Assembly (NCBI GenBank): GCA_024762995.1
Contig: JANTGI010000017.1
Coordinates: 1-35,377 of the forward strand
Source of the DNA: Saprospiraceae bacterium
GTDB taxonomy: Bacteria; Bacteroidota; Bacteroidia; Chitinophagales; Saprospiraceae
Direction of reading: 5' to 3'
DNA length: 35,377 nt
Position 1 is the stretch's first letter; each line of letters starts with the position of its first letter. This document shows, one piece after another, positions 25,347-32,603 of this stretch. Made by a program: the position numbers and the translations under genes. The notes beneath the pieces are model-generated. The model saw only the letters and a program-made list of their open reading frames with translations, searched no databases and was not told where the DNA came from.

Positions 25347-26396
25347 CTATTTTTTGGGCTTATACTTAGATTGGGTCAAGATTAGCTTAGAATCTTTTAT
25401 TTTCATCAATTGTGGCAATGTCGTCTTAGGATGCCGCTTCATGTAGGCTTTAATGATTTGCCATCCCATATAGTTCCCGGTACGTCCCGGGGCTTCGGGA
25501 GGCATTCCGCTAGAATTCGGGCTATTATTAATTAGTTTACGAAAGTCCTTTAATTTGGTCGAGTACAATAAATTTTCATGGATAAAATGCGACCACATAT
25601 TGTACTCATTTTCTTGACACCATTTTAATTGGTCTGCGGTATAATTTAGGAAAATACTATCCGGAGTGGTCGGTAAAAAATGGTCCAGCAAATAGAGCAC
25701 CTTGCCATTCGAGATGATATAATCCAAAAACTGCTCTCCCGCTACATCTCCCACGATGTCATTGGCATAGACGCGCATCGCATCAGAAACAATGTGCTCC
25801 TTATCCATCCACATTTTGATATAATTTGGAAAAATCATCGGATCATAGTACGGAAATTCTTTGCCCAAATGAAAATCCAAACTGGTCGCCAACACTTTCT
25901 CCCCATAAGTAAATCCCCCCATCCCAAATTGAGAGATGTAAGTGTAGTAGGTTGGTGTCGGCCGTTGCGGAAAATAATACTTCACATATCGAAATGCTTG
26001 CGCCAAATCCTGCCTTTGTTTGGACAAATCACCGACGATCATTTGAGTCGTATCATAGAGTTTTTTCATGCCGGGATTCTTCATCGCCCATAAAAAATCT
26101 ACCGTATCTGTTACTTTTACGCCGGGAGACACCATCACATGTATGTATCCATCCAAAAAATCAGCGTGATTTTGGCTAAAGTCTTGATACAACTTCGGAA
26201 TGTCCGAACTATCCGTATGGTACAAAAGACTATCAAATCTGACGACTTGAAAATTAATCTTCTCGCCACTCACATCCGGAATCTTCTCGTCTTTGCGACA
26301 ACTGCTGAATACCAACAAAACAAGGGCCCAAATGCCCAACCCCATCCAAAGCTTGGCATTTTTATTGTTAAAATAAGGAGGTTTTAAACCTTTCAT
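25347..26396 (-). CDS. gldB: GldB-like gliding-motility lipoprotein
   Basis: 349 aa. GldB is a membrane lipoprotein required for gliding in Flavobacterium and found with the T9SS/gliding set; its biochemical role is unclear. A hydrophobic stretch ends in the lipobox VFSSC (Cys33). After it, INFQVVRFDSLLYHTD, YQDFSQNHADFLDGYI and the C-terminal NMWSHFIHENLLYSTK with GRTGNYMGWQIIKAYMKRHP fit the GldB family, including its conserved GxxxGWxIVxxYM-like segment. The partner genes gldC and nadE, often adjacent in flavobacteria, are absent here. A TACCTTTG box sits 19 nt before the ATG, and the gene is divergent from the barrel gene. Gliding itself cannot be inferred from this gene alone. Confidence 0.82.
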   Translation of the reverse strand: MKGLKPPYFNNKNAKLWMGLGIWALVLLVFSSCRKDEKIPDVSGEKINFQVVRFDSLLYHTDSSDIPKLYQDFSQNHADFLDGYIHVMVSPGVKVTDTVDFLWAMKNPGMKKLYDTTQMIVGDLSKQRQDLAQAFRYVKYYFPQRPTPTYYTYISQFGMGGFTYGEKVLATSLDFHLGKEFPYYDPMIFPNYIKMWMDKEHIVSDAMRVYANDIVGDVAGEQFLDYIISNGKVLYLLDHFLPTTPDSIFLNYTADQLKWCQENEYNMWSHFIHENLLYSTKLKDFRKLINNSPNSSGMPPEAPGRTGNYMGWQIIKAYMKRHPKTTLPQLMKIKDSKLILTQSKYKPKK

Positions 26397-26415
26397 AAGG
26401 TGGTTTATTTTTGAA

Positions 26416-26423
26416 CAAAGGTA
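26416..26423 (-). promoter_or_regulatory. -7 promoter box TACCTTTG for gldB
   Basis: Exact TAnnTTTG match on the minus strand, 19 nt before the gldB ATG. Confidence 0.55.
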
Positions 26424-26494
26424 TCAATTAGACTGCTTTAACGTACTTAAAAAGTGTTAGTTCTCGTTTTTAAGTGTTTATCGAACGAAAATAC

Positions 26495-26517
26495 CGGTTT
26501 TACATTATATAAAACCG
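26495..26517. promoter_or_regulatory. 8-bp perfect dyad just upstream of a -7 box
   Basis: CGGTTTTA (26495-26502) and TAAAACCG (26510-26517) flank seven A/T bases. The dyad ends one base before the TATCTTTG box of the barrel gene, the same geometry as at 20994-21029, and covers the expected -33 region. An operator is the simplest reading. Confidence 0.5.
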
Positions 26518-26518
26518 C

Positions 26519-26526
26519 TATCTTTG
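26519..26526 (+). promoter_or_regulatory. -7 promoter box TATCTTTG for the barrel-nadC operon
   Basis: Exact TAnnTTTG match, 36 nt before the ATG at 26563. Confidence 0.6.
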
Positions 26527-26562
26527 GCGCTCATTATTTCAAGATTTAGAAAAAATAAACAG

Positions 26563-27264
26563 ATGAAAAAAATCACCATAGCTCTGTTCCTTAGCTTAAC
26601 CGTTACTTTTTTGGCGCAAGCTCAAAGTAATTTTAGATTTGGTATTCAGGCCAGCCCTTCTTTTAGTTGGCTTTCTACCAGCGACAATAACATCAATGGA
26701 AATGGTGCCAACCTGGGCCTAAAACTAGGTCTGACCGGTGAATATGACATTGCTGAAAATTATTCCATCATTGGCGGACTAAACTTTGCCTTTAACCATG
26801 GGGGCACCCTGAAATATAACAAAGGGGGAAAATATTGGCCGTCCGTCACTTCGGATATGCTGCCGGATGGTGTTAACTTAAAATACAACCTCCAATTTGT
26901 TGAAATTCCTTTTGGGATGAAAATGCGGACAAATGAATTCGGGTTGCTTCGTTATTATGCGGAGCTTCCGGTCTTTACGCTGGGCATCGTCACCAAGTCT
27001 AACGGAGATATCAAAGGCACTTCCGGTCTTGACAAAGAAAAAGAAAACATCAGCAAAGAAGTAAATGGGTTTAATATAGCTTGGGGACTAGGAGCCGGTG
27101 TAGAATACGAAATCAGTTCTTCTACTAAACTCATCGGCGGCTTTGCCTTCCAAAAATACTTCTTTGACCTTACAGAAAATTCCGGCCTAATTGGCGGTAG
27201 CCAAACAGAAGACTCCAAGGCATCAATGAGCACATTAACCTTTAAAATAGGTGTTATTTTCTAA
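26563..27264 (+). CDS. Outer-membrane beta-barrel protein (PorT-like family)
   Basis: 233 aa from the ATG at 26563, which gives a standard signal peptide (MKKITIALFLSLTVTFLAQA). The mature protein is a run of amphipathic strands (FRFGIQASPSFSWLS, GANLGLKLGLTGEYDI, YSIIGGLNFAF, GFNIAWGLGAGVEYEIS) ending in the aromatic FKIGVIF, as expected for a small barrel of the OMP_b-brl_2/PorT-like family. True PorT (SprT) is part of the type IX secretion system, but this general family is broad and paralogous, so no T9SS role is claimed. It is 11 nt upstream of nadC, likely co-transcribed. Confidence 0.82.
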   Translation: MKKITIALFLSLTVTFLAQAQSNFRFGIQASPSFSWLSTSDNNINGNGANLGLKLGLTGEYDIAENYSIIGGLNFAFNHGGTLKYNKGGKYWPSVTSDMLPDGVNLKYNLQFVEIPFGMKMRTNEFGLLRYYAELPVFTLGIVTKSNGDIKGTSGLDKEKENISKEVNGFNIAWGLGAGVEYEISSSTKLIGGFAFQKYFFDLTENSGLIGGSQTEDSKASMSTLTFKIGVIF

Positions 27265-27275
27265 GTGGTTCTTAC

Positions 27276-28127
27276 ATGAAAAAACTTAATCAGCAGATTG
27301 ATCAATTTATAGTCGCCGGATTGGAAGAAGATGTCCAATCCGGAGACCATACATCCTTGGCTTGCATTGACCCCAAAAGCCGCTCCAATGCCAAACTCCT
27401 AGTCAAAGAAGATGGTATTATTGCCGGCGTGGCTCTAGCCAAAAAAATTTTTAAGAAGGTCGATCCCAAAGCCAAAGTAAAAGTGCTCATCAAAGATGGC
27501 TCTCCCGTCAAATACGGAGACATCGTATTTACCGTCTCTTGCCGTAGTCAAGCACTTTTAAAAGCAGAGCGTTTGTTACTCAACACCATGCAAAGAATGA
27601 GCGGTATAGCTTCTCTTAGTCATCGCTATGCTGCCGAAGTCGCAGACCTTCCGGTAAAAGTATTGGATACTCGTAAAACCACCCCACTCATTCGATTTTT
27701 GGAAAAATGGGCCGTTCGGATTGGAGGCTGTACCAACTACCGCACAGGGCTTTATGACCGGTTTATGATTAAAGACAACCATATTGATGCCTGCGGAAGT
27801 ATCGAAGAAGCCATTCATCGCATCAATGCTTATAATAAAAAACATAAACTACGCCTTAAGTCCACAGTAGAGGTAAGAGACCTTAAAGAGCTCAAAAAAG
27901 TACTGAAAGTAGGCCAAGTTGATCGCATTATGTTGGATAATTTTTCGCTGGCGCAAATGAGAAAAGCGGTTAAGTTGATTGACGGAAAATATGAAGTAGA
28001 AGCATCCGGCGGTGTGACGCTCAAAACGCTACGAAAAATAGCTAAAACCGGTGTTGACTTCATCTCTGTGGGCGCCTTGACTCATTCTGCCAAATCCATG
28101 GACATGAGCCTAAAGGTCGTGAAGTAA
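27276..28127 (+). CDS. nadC: Nicotinate-nucleotide pyrophosphorylase (quinolinate phosphoribosyltransferase)
   Basis: 283 aa, typical length. It converts quinolinate and PRPP to nicotinate mononucleotide in NAD synthesis. Marks are LEEDVQSGDHTS (16-27), ERLLLNTMQRMSGIAS (98-113), VLDTRKTTP (129-137), IGGCTNYRTGLYDRFMIKDNHI (149-170), IMLDNFS and VEASGGVTLKTLRKIAKTGVDFISVGALTHS. The usual GGGxNHR motif here reads GGCTNYR: the His normally before Arg156 is Tyr155 and the third Gly is Cys152. The surrounding sequence is intact, so an active enzyme remains likely. nadA and nadB are not in the window. Confidence 0.94.
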   Translation: MKKLNQQIDQFIVAGLEEDVQSGDHTSLACIDPKSRSNAKLLVKEDGIIAGVALAKKIFKKVDPKAKVKVLIKDGSPVKYGDIVFTVSCRSQALLKAERLLLNTMQRMSGIASLSHRYAAEVADLPVKVLDTRKTTPLIRFLEKWAVRIGGCTNYRTGLYDRFMIKDNHIDACGSIEEAIHRINAYNKKHKLRLKSTVEVRDLKELKKVLKVGQVDRIMLDNFSLAQMRKAVKLIDGKYEVEASGGVTLKTLRKIAKTGVDFISVGALTHSAKSMDMSLKVVK

Positions 28128-28137
28128 TTCGCTAACA

Positions 28138-28160
28138 ACCTGTAAAAAACAGGTATTTTT
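28138..28160 (+). terminator. Rho-independent terminator after nadC
   Basis: ACCTGT, loop AAAAA, ACAGGT (28138-28154) followed by A and five T, 10 nt after the nadC stop. Confidence 0.6.
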
Positions 28161-28179
28161 GTGTACGTCGAACCTGCCT
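28155..28179 (+). repeat. 25-nt intergenic repeat, copy 2
   Basis: Matches 15585-15609 at 22 of 25 positions. It is followed by a CTGCC...GGCAG palindrome (28174-28189), another member of the CTGCCTA group. Confidence 0.6.
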
Positions 28180-28231
28180 ATGTCGGCAGCCAAAGTCCAA
28201 TTTTTCTCACGACCATTGTTAGAAAAATACT

Positions 28232-28239
28232 TACCTTTA
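28232..28239 (+). promoter_or_regulatory. Possible -7 box TACCTTTA, four bases before the start codon
   Basis: Seven of eight positions match TAnnTTTG; the box ends four nt before the permease ATG at 28244. Confidence 0.4.
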
Positions 28240-28243
28240 CTCC

Positions 28244-29461
28244 ATGAATTTTCCTTTACGTACATCTTGGCGATATATTTTTTCCAAAAAAAATACGAAT
28301 GCCATCCACATCATATCGACTGTGACGGTTTTTGGTATTGCGGTGGGTACGGCGGCATTATTGCTGGTATTATCGGTTTTTAATGGGTTTGAGAAGTTAT
28401 TAGGGGAGTTATTTGGTTATTTCAACCCGGAAATAAAGATAGAGCTTAAAGAAGGGAAATTCTTTAAAATTGACTCTACCCAACTGGCTCAAATTAAATC
28501 CATCAATGGGGTTGCTCACGTATCGGTCACCTTGGAAGAAGTCGCTTTTTTTGAATTTGACAACCATCAAGACTTCGGCACCATCAAAGGAGTGGATGAT
28601 CAATTTCATTTGATTAACCATATAGATTCTACGGTTATTGATGGCGAATACCTCCTTCACAAAGGGGGCAACAACTTCTTAGTGGTCGGTGCGGGACTTG
28701 CGTCAAAACTGTCTCTAAATGGTGTTGACCCCTTTAAAGCCATCAATATTTATATGCCCGTGGACAAAAAACGGTCGTCAATAGGCAAACCGTTTCGATC
28801 CAGGATGGCTTCAACGGGAGGAATTTTCCAAATCCAAGACGAAGTGGATATGCAATATGCCTTATCTAACTTAGAATTTGTACGTGAACTCCTAAAAATG
28901 CCGGACATGGCCAGTGCCATCGAAATTGGCTTAAGCCCAAACGCTGACATACCCGCTATTAAGACCCAATTATCCCAAATTTTAGGCAACGACTACACCT
29001 ACAAAGATCGCTATGAACAAAATGAAGCGTTTTTTAAGATTATGAGACTAGAGCGATGGATGTATTTTGCAATTATTAGCTTGGCAATGATTTTGGTGGC
29101 TTTTAATATGGTGGGCAGTCTTTGGATGACGGTTTTAGAAAAAAAGAGTGATGTAGCCGTTTTGCGCTCTATCGGCTTAGGAGATAAAGGCATATTTACG
29201 ATTTTCTTTTTTCAGGGCATCTTTTTATTGAGCTTGGGTATTTTGGGTGGATTTATATTAGCACTCGGTCTATACTTTATTCATTTACATTATGGCATAG
29301 TTGACATTCCGGCCGGATTCGCTATTGACAGATATCCAATAGAGCTGAATCTTTGGGACTTTCCTGTGGTCGCTTTAACGGTCTTCGGCATCGGCTCTGT
29401 GGCGGCATTTTTCCCTGCCAAAAAGGCGTTATCTATTTTGCCGGTAGATATTCGTCGTTAA
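28244..29461 (+). CDS. LolC/LolE-type ABC transporter permease
   Basis: 405 aa inner-membrane permease. Homologues extract lipoproteins from the inner membrane and pass them to a periplasmic carrier. The N-terminus SWRYIFSKKNTNAIHIIS and the first helix (TVTVFGIAVGTAALLLVLSVFNGFE) are characteristic. A large periplasmic MacB-like domain follows (about 55-260), then the FtsX core with three helices (about 270-400), including EKKSDVAVLRSIGLGDKGIFTIFFFQG and a terminal FPAKKALSILPVDIRR. No ATPase (LolD) gene is adjacent, so the ATPase is encoded elsewhere. LolC versus LolE cannot be decided here. Confidence 0.87.
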   Translation: MNFPLRTSWRYIFSKKNTNAIHIISTVTVFGIAVGTAALLLVLSVFNGFEKLLGELFGYFNPEIKIELKEGKFFKIDSTQLAQIKSINGVAHVSVTLEEVAFFEFDNHQDFGTIKGVDDQFHLINHIDSTVIDGEYLLHKGGNNFLVVGAGLASKLSLNGVDPFKAINIYMPVDKKRSSIGKPFRSRMASTGGIFQIQDEVDMQYALSNLEFVRELLKMPDMASAIEIGLSPNADIPAIKTQLSQILGNDYTYKDRYEQNEAFFKIMRLERWMYFAIISLAMILVAFNMVGSLWMTVLEKKSDVAVLRSIGLGDKGIFTIFFFQGIFLLSLGILGGFILALGLYFIHLHYGIVDIPAGFAIDRYPIELNLWDFPVVALTVFGIGSVAAFFPAKKALSILPVDIRR

Positions 29462-29464
29462 ACA

Positions 29465-29498
29465 TCAAACGCCCATTCCGTTGGGAATGAGCGTTTGA
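29465..29498. terminator. Bidirectional terminator between convergent permease and protease genes
   Basis: TCAAACGC (29465-29472) pairs with GCGTTTGA (29491-29498), and after one mismatch CATTCC (29474-29479) pairs with GGAATG (29484-29489), loop GTTG. It lies in the 61-bp gap between two converging stop codons. Confidence 0.75.
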
Positions 29499-29522
29499 CA
29501 AAACTCCAAGCCGTAGCGCACC

Positions 29523-31655
29523 CTACTGCTTAATGTCTTCAAGCACCTTCAAAGACTCAAAAATATAAGGATCCTTTTTGACATTCTTAATCCAATCTTC
29601 ATTCTTCTGAATATTGGAAGAATCCCTTTGAATTTCCGGAAGGTCAATAGTCATATTCGTCACTTCAAAATTTGGTATTTCTGTCATAATGTCTTCAAAT
29701 TCCTTAGCCTTCGTTTCTTGCATTTTTTCGTAGGCCCGGTAGGTGTCAAACTCAAGATCAATCACCGTGCTATCCTTAAACTTCTTATAACGAAGTGCAT
29801 TCTCGTTCACTTTATCAAACACCGGATTATTTGCTATCCTTTTTTGACTATTGCGTACCACTTCTTTCTTGTTTTTAATCGTATAATAACTCTTGTAAGG
29901 CACCGGATCAATCTGTGTCCAAGGCAGTGGATGCTCGGTCTCCCGCTCTCCCTTATCAAGGTAAGTAAAATCATCCGGCACGACCACATCTGACTCTACT
30001 CCTTTCAACTGAGTAGAACCACCATTAATCCTATAAAACTTTTGGGTAGTGAGCTTAATATCCCCCAAAGGCTGTACATTTTTAGGGGCTCCACGATCCA
30101 AAGACAAGAAACTCTGCACCGTACCCTTACCATAAGTAGATTTACTACCGATAATAATCGCCCTATCATAGTCTTGCATAGCTGCCGCCAAAATTTCAGA
30201 CGCAGAAGCACTAAAAGAATTAACCAAGATTACTAAGGGGCCGTTATACTGAGTTTCGGGGTCTTCATCCGCCAAAACTCGAGCTCTTCTCACACGTGGC
30301 TTGACCTGTACGATAGGACCTTCCGGAATAAATAATCCACCGATGGTAACCACATCCCTCAATGACCCACCGCCATTATTTCGTAAATCAATCGCAATCC
30401 CATGAACACCGGCGGCTTTTAATTTTTGGATTTCAGCTTCCATATCAACCGCACAGCTTTTGCCATCCTTTCGATTAAAATCCACATAAAACTTAGGCAG
30501 CTTAATATAGCCGTATTTTTGACCATCTTTCTCTTGAATAATGAGTGACTTGGCAAAAGAATCCTCCATCACCACCAAATCTCTAACTATTTTTATTTTC
30601 TTTACTGAACCATCTTTCTTTTTGACATGTAAAATAACTTTTGTTCCTTTTTTTCCACGAATTATCTTGACGACATCATTGATGTCCCAGCCGGCAATAT
30701 CTACAGGCTCCTCCCCTTCTTGTTCTACCAATTGAATAACATCGTCCGCTTCCAATTCTCCTTCTTTCCAAGCAGGCCCCCCGACAACGACATTGGTAAT
30801 TTTCGTTTCTTCCCCATCAGAAGACAACTGTGCCCCAATTCCCTCCAAGGAGCCGGACATCCCAATATCAAAATTCTCTTTGTCGATAGGCTTAAAATAA
30901 CCGGTGTGTGGATCAAATACATTCGTAATCGAATTCAAATACATACTCAAGTTATCTTCTCTCTTTCTTTTATGAATCCGCTTATACCACCGATTAAAGT
31001 CCTTCAAAGTCTTTTTGCGGGCTTCTTTTTCAAGCTCTACAATGTCTTTTTTTACGACATCTCCGCTAGATTCATCCACCTTGGCATCTTTTGATTGCTC
31101 AGCCTTTTCTTGCTCTTCCAACTTATCGGCGACCTTAGCAATGACTCTTGACTTTAAGATTTTACGCCAGTACTCCTTCAACTCGGCATCATTGGCTGCA
31201 AATGTTCTCTTTTCTCCATCACTCTCAAAAGTCTCTTCTTTTCGTAAGTCAAAAGGCTTTTCCAATATTTCCTGATAATACTTTTGAGTCTTTTCAATGG
31301 CTTTCGCCAAAAGGTCTTGCGACAAATTAAAAAACTCATAATTGCCTTCCATCGACTCATTGTCTATCAAATCCCGATAGACCTTCAATTGATCGACGTC
31401 CTCCTGTGTAAAAAACCTTTTACCACCGTCCAAACGATCTAAATACAAATCAAAAACATCTTCAGAAAAATGATCGTCGATTTCGACCGGCTTGTAATGC
31501 AATTGCTCCAGCCTGGCCAGCATAGTTTGTATCAAAACTTTTTCTTTATTTTCATCGACAGGAGGCTCCACAAACTGTCTAAAGACAAAAGATCCAAGCA
31601 GCAAGACAGCCACCACAGAGAAAAGAAGATTACGCATTTTTTTAGATTTTTTCAT
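29523..31655 (-). CDS. prc: Carboxy-terminal processing protease (Tsp/Prc type, S41)
   Basis: 710 aa from the ATG at 31655 (MKKSKKMRNLLFSVVAVLLL, signal or anchor helix). It degrades or trims periplasmic proteins from their C-termini. Domains: N-terminal helical Tsp region (about 35-245), PDZ (about 255-350), S41 catalytic domain (about 360-560) and a C-terminal DUF3340-like part. The serine-lysine dyad is visible as FSASASE (Ser484) and TYGKGTVQ (Lys510), and AIDLRNNGGGSL is the usual S41 core. The length and N-terminal region match the Tsp/Prc type and not the short CtpA type. An internal stretch rich in Lys/Glu near 175-215 is probably flexible. Convergent with the permease gene. Confidence 0.94.
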   Translation of the reverse strand: MKKSKKMRNLLFSVVAVLLLGSFVFRQFVEPPVDENKEKVLIQTMLARLEQLHYKPVEIDDHFSEDVFDLYLDRLDGGKRFFTQEDVDQLKVYRDLIDNESMEGNYEFFNLSQDLLAKAIEKTQKYYQEILEKPFDLRKEETFESDGEKRTFAANDAELKEYWRKILKSRVIAKVADKLEEQEKAEQSKDAKVDESSGDVVKKDIVELEKEARKKTLKDFNRWYKRIHKRKREDNLSMYLNSITNVFDPHTGYFKPIDKENFDIGMSGSLEGIGAQLSSDGEETKITNVVVGGPAWKEGELEADDVIQLVEQEGEEPVDIAGWDINDVVKIIRGKKGTKVILHVKKKDGSVKKIKIVRDLVVMEDSFAKSLIIQEKDGQKYGYIKLPKFYVDFNRKDGKSCAVDMEAEIQKLKAAGVHGIAIDLRNNGGGSLRDVVTIGGLFIPEGPIVQVKPRVRRARVLADEDPETQYNGPLVILVNSFSASASEILAAAMQDYDRAIIIGSKSTYGKGTVQSFLSLDRGAPKNVQPLGDIKLTTQKFYRINGGSTQLKGVESDVVVPDDFTYLDKGERETEHPLPWTQIDPVPYKSYYTIKNKKEVVRNSQKRIANNPVFDKVNENALRYKKFKDSTVIDLEFDTYRAYEKMQETKAKEFEDIMTEIPNFEVTNMTIDLPEIQRDSSNIQKNEDWIKNVKKDPYIFESLKVLEDIKQ

Positions 31656-32026
31656 TATGATACCGGAAAACAACCTTTTTTTTAAGACTGAACATTTTTC
31701 AAGCGATCCAAACAGACCCCCTCAACATCTTAACCCTAACGAAGAACCGGCCAAATAAGTATATACTAAAACCTTATTCCTCTACGCAATATTGCAAAAA
31801 ACGTACCGTATCAATATGAAAAATATTCAACATTAACAGTTTGTTAGAAAAGGCAAGCTTGTTTAGTATCGGGTGATTCCCCTAGTTTTTCTAAAATCCA
31901 AACCTGTCTTTACCCAAATGATCTAGCCATAAAATGCCCTCTTGCCTCCTACCCACGTAAGTACCATAAAACAAAGGGAAGTGTCTTGTTCTAACCAAAT
32001 CTTGACTTTGGTTTCTGAATCTAGGC

Positions 32027-32055
32027 ATTTAGGGACACAATCAGAATAAATGTCC
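32027..32055 (+). repeat. Dispersed 29-bp repeat, copy at 32027
   Basis: Identical to 17425-17453. Here the arms extend to AGGGACA and TGTCCCT, a 7-bp stem with a 13-nt loop. Confidence 0.85.
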
Positions 32056-32109
32056 CTTAGTCGAATTCAGGTTTTCTGTTTTAAGTTCTCGACATTTCAG
32101 CACTATTCC

Positions 32110-32117
32110 TATCTTTG
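32110..32117 (+). promoter_or_regulatory. -7 promoter box TATCTTTG for tadA
   Basis: Exact TAnnTTTG match, 11 nt before the tadA ATG. Confidence 0.6.
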
Positions 32118-32128
32118 CCAAAAAAACA

Positions 32129-32572
32129 ATGATTTCAGCACTGAGTGACGAGTATTTTATGAAACTAGCTTTGGCGGAAGCCGAAAAGGCAAGAATAGCC
32201 GGTGAAGTCCCTGTCGGAGCAGTCGTCGTCTGCAATAACGTCGTCATCGCGCGAGCACATAATCAAACTGAAATCCTACACGATGTTACCGCTCATGCCG
32301 AAATGCTCGCACTCACGGCAGCTTCTAACTATCTAGGCGGTAAATATCTCCAAGACTGCACCCTGTTTGTCACCTTAGAACCCTGCCCGATGTGCGCCGG
32401 TGCCTTGTATTGGGCACAGGTGGGACGCATTGTCTATGGTGCCGCAGATGACAAAAAAGGGTTCTTTCGATTTGGGAAAGAGATATTACACCCCAAAACC
32501 AAAATAGAATACGGAGTCTTACAAGAGGAATGTAGTCAAATAATGACCAAATTTTTTAAAAGCAAACGCTAA
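32129..32572 (+). CDS. tadA: tRNA-specific adenosine deaminase
   Basis: 147 aa, usual length. It deaminates adenosine-34 of tRNA-Arg(ACG) to inosine. The zinc and catalytic residues are visible: His56 and Glu58 in TAHAEML, Cys86 and Cys89 in EPCPMCAGAL. GEVPVGAVVV (25-34) is also typical. The start follows a TATCTTTG box closely. It is 31 nt upstream of the isomerase gene, which has its own box in that gap. A free-base deaminase of the same superfamily is the alternative but less likely given the PCPMCAGA context. Confidence 0.93.
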   Translation: MISALSDEYFMKLALAEAEKARIAGEVPVGAVVVCNNVVIARAHNQTEILHDVTAHAEMLALTAASNYLGGKYLQDCTLFVTLEPCPMCAGALYWAQVGRIVYGAADDKKGFFRFGKEILHPKTKIEYGVLQEECSQIMTKFFKSKR

Positions 32573-32591
32573 TTTTTAGCATCCAATCCCT

Positions 32592-32599
32592 TACCTTTG
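32592..32599 (+). promoter_or_regulatory. -7 promoter box TACCTTTG, four bases before the isomerase start
   Basis: Exact TAnnTTTG match lying in the tadA-isomerase gap, with AATA before the ATG at 32604. It would allow the mevalonate genes to be transcribed separately from tadA on a leaderless mRNA. Confidence 0.55.
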
Positions 32600-32603
32600 A
32601 ATA

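Larger units (their letters stand above)
31656..32128. other. 473-bp intergenic region with dispersed repeat
   Basis: Divergent spacer between the protease and tadA genes. It holds a 7-bp inverted repeat AACCAAA...TTTGGTT (31993-32013), a perfect copy of the dispersed 29-bp repeat (32027-32055) and the tadA promoter box. The remainder (about 31680-31990) shows no gene or RNA that I can recognise. Confidence 0.55.

Noticed and set aside
28153-28161. TATTTTTG in the 25-nt repeat reads as a -7 promoter box
   Set aside because: It is the T-run after the nadC terminator hairpin, and the sister copy at 15585 lies between convergent genes where no promoter is needed.
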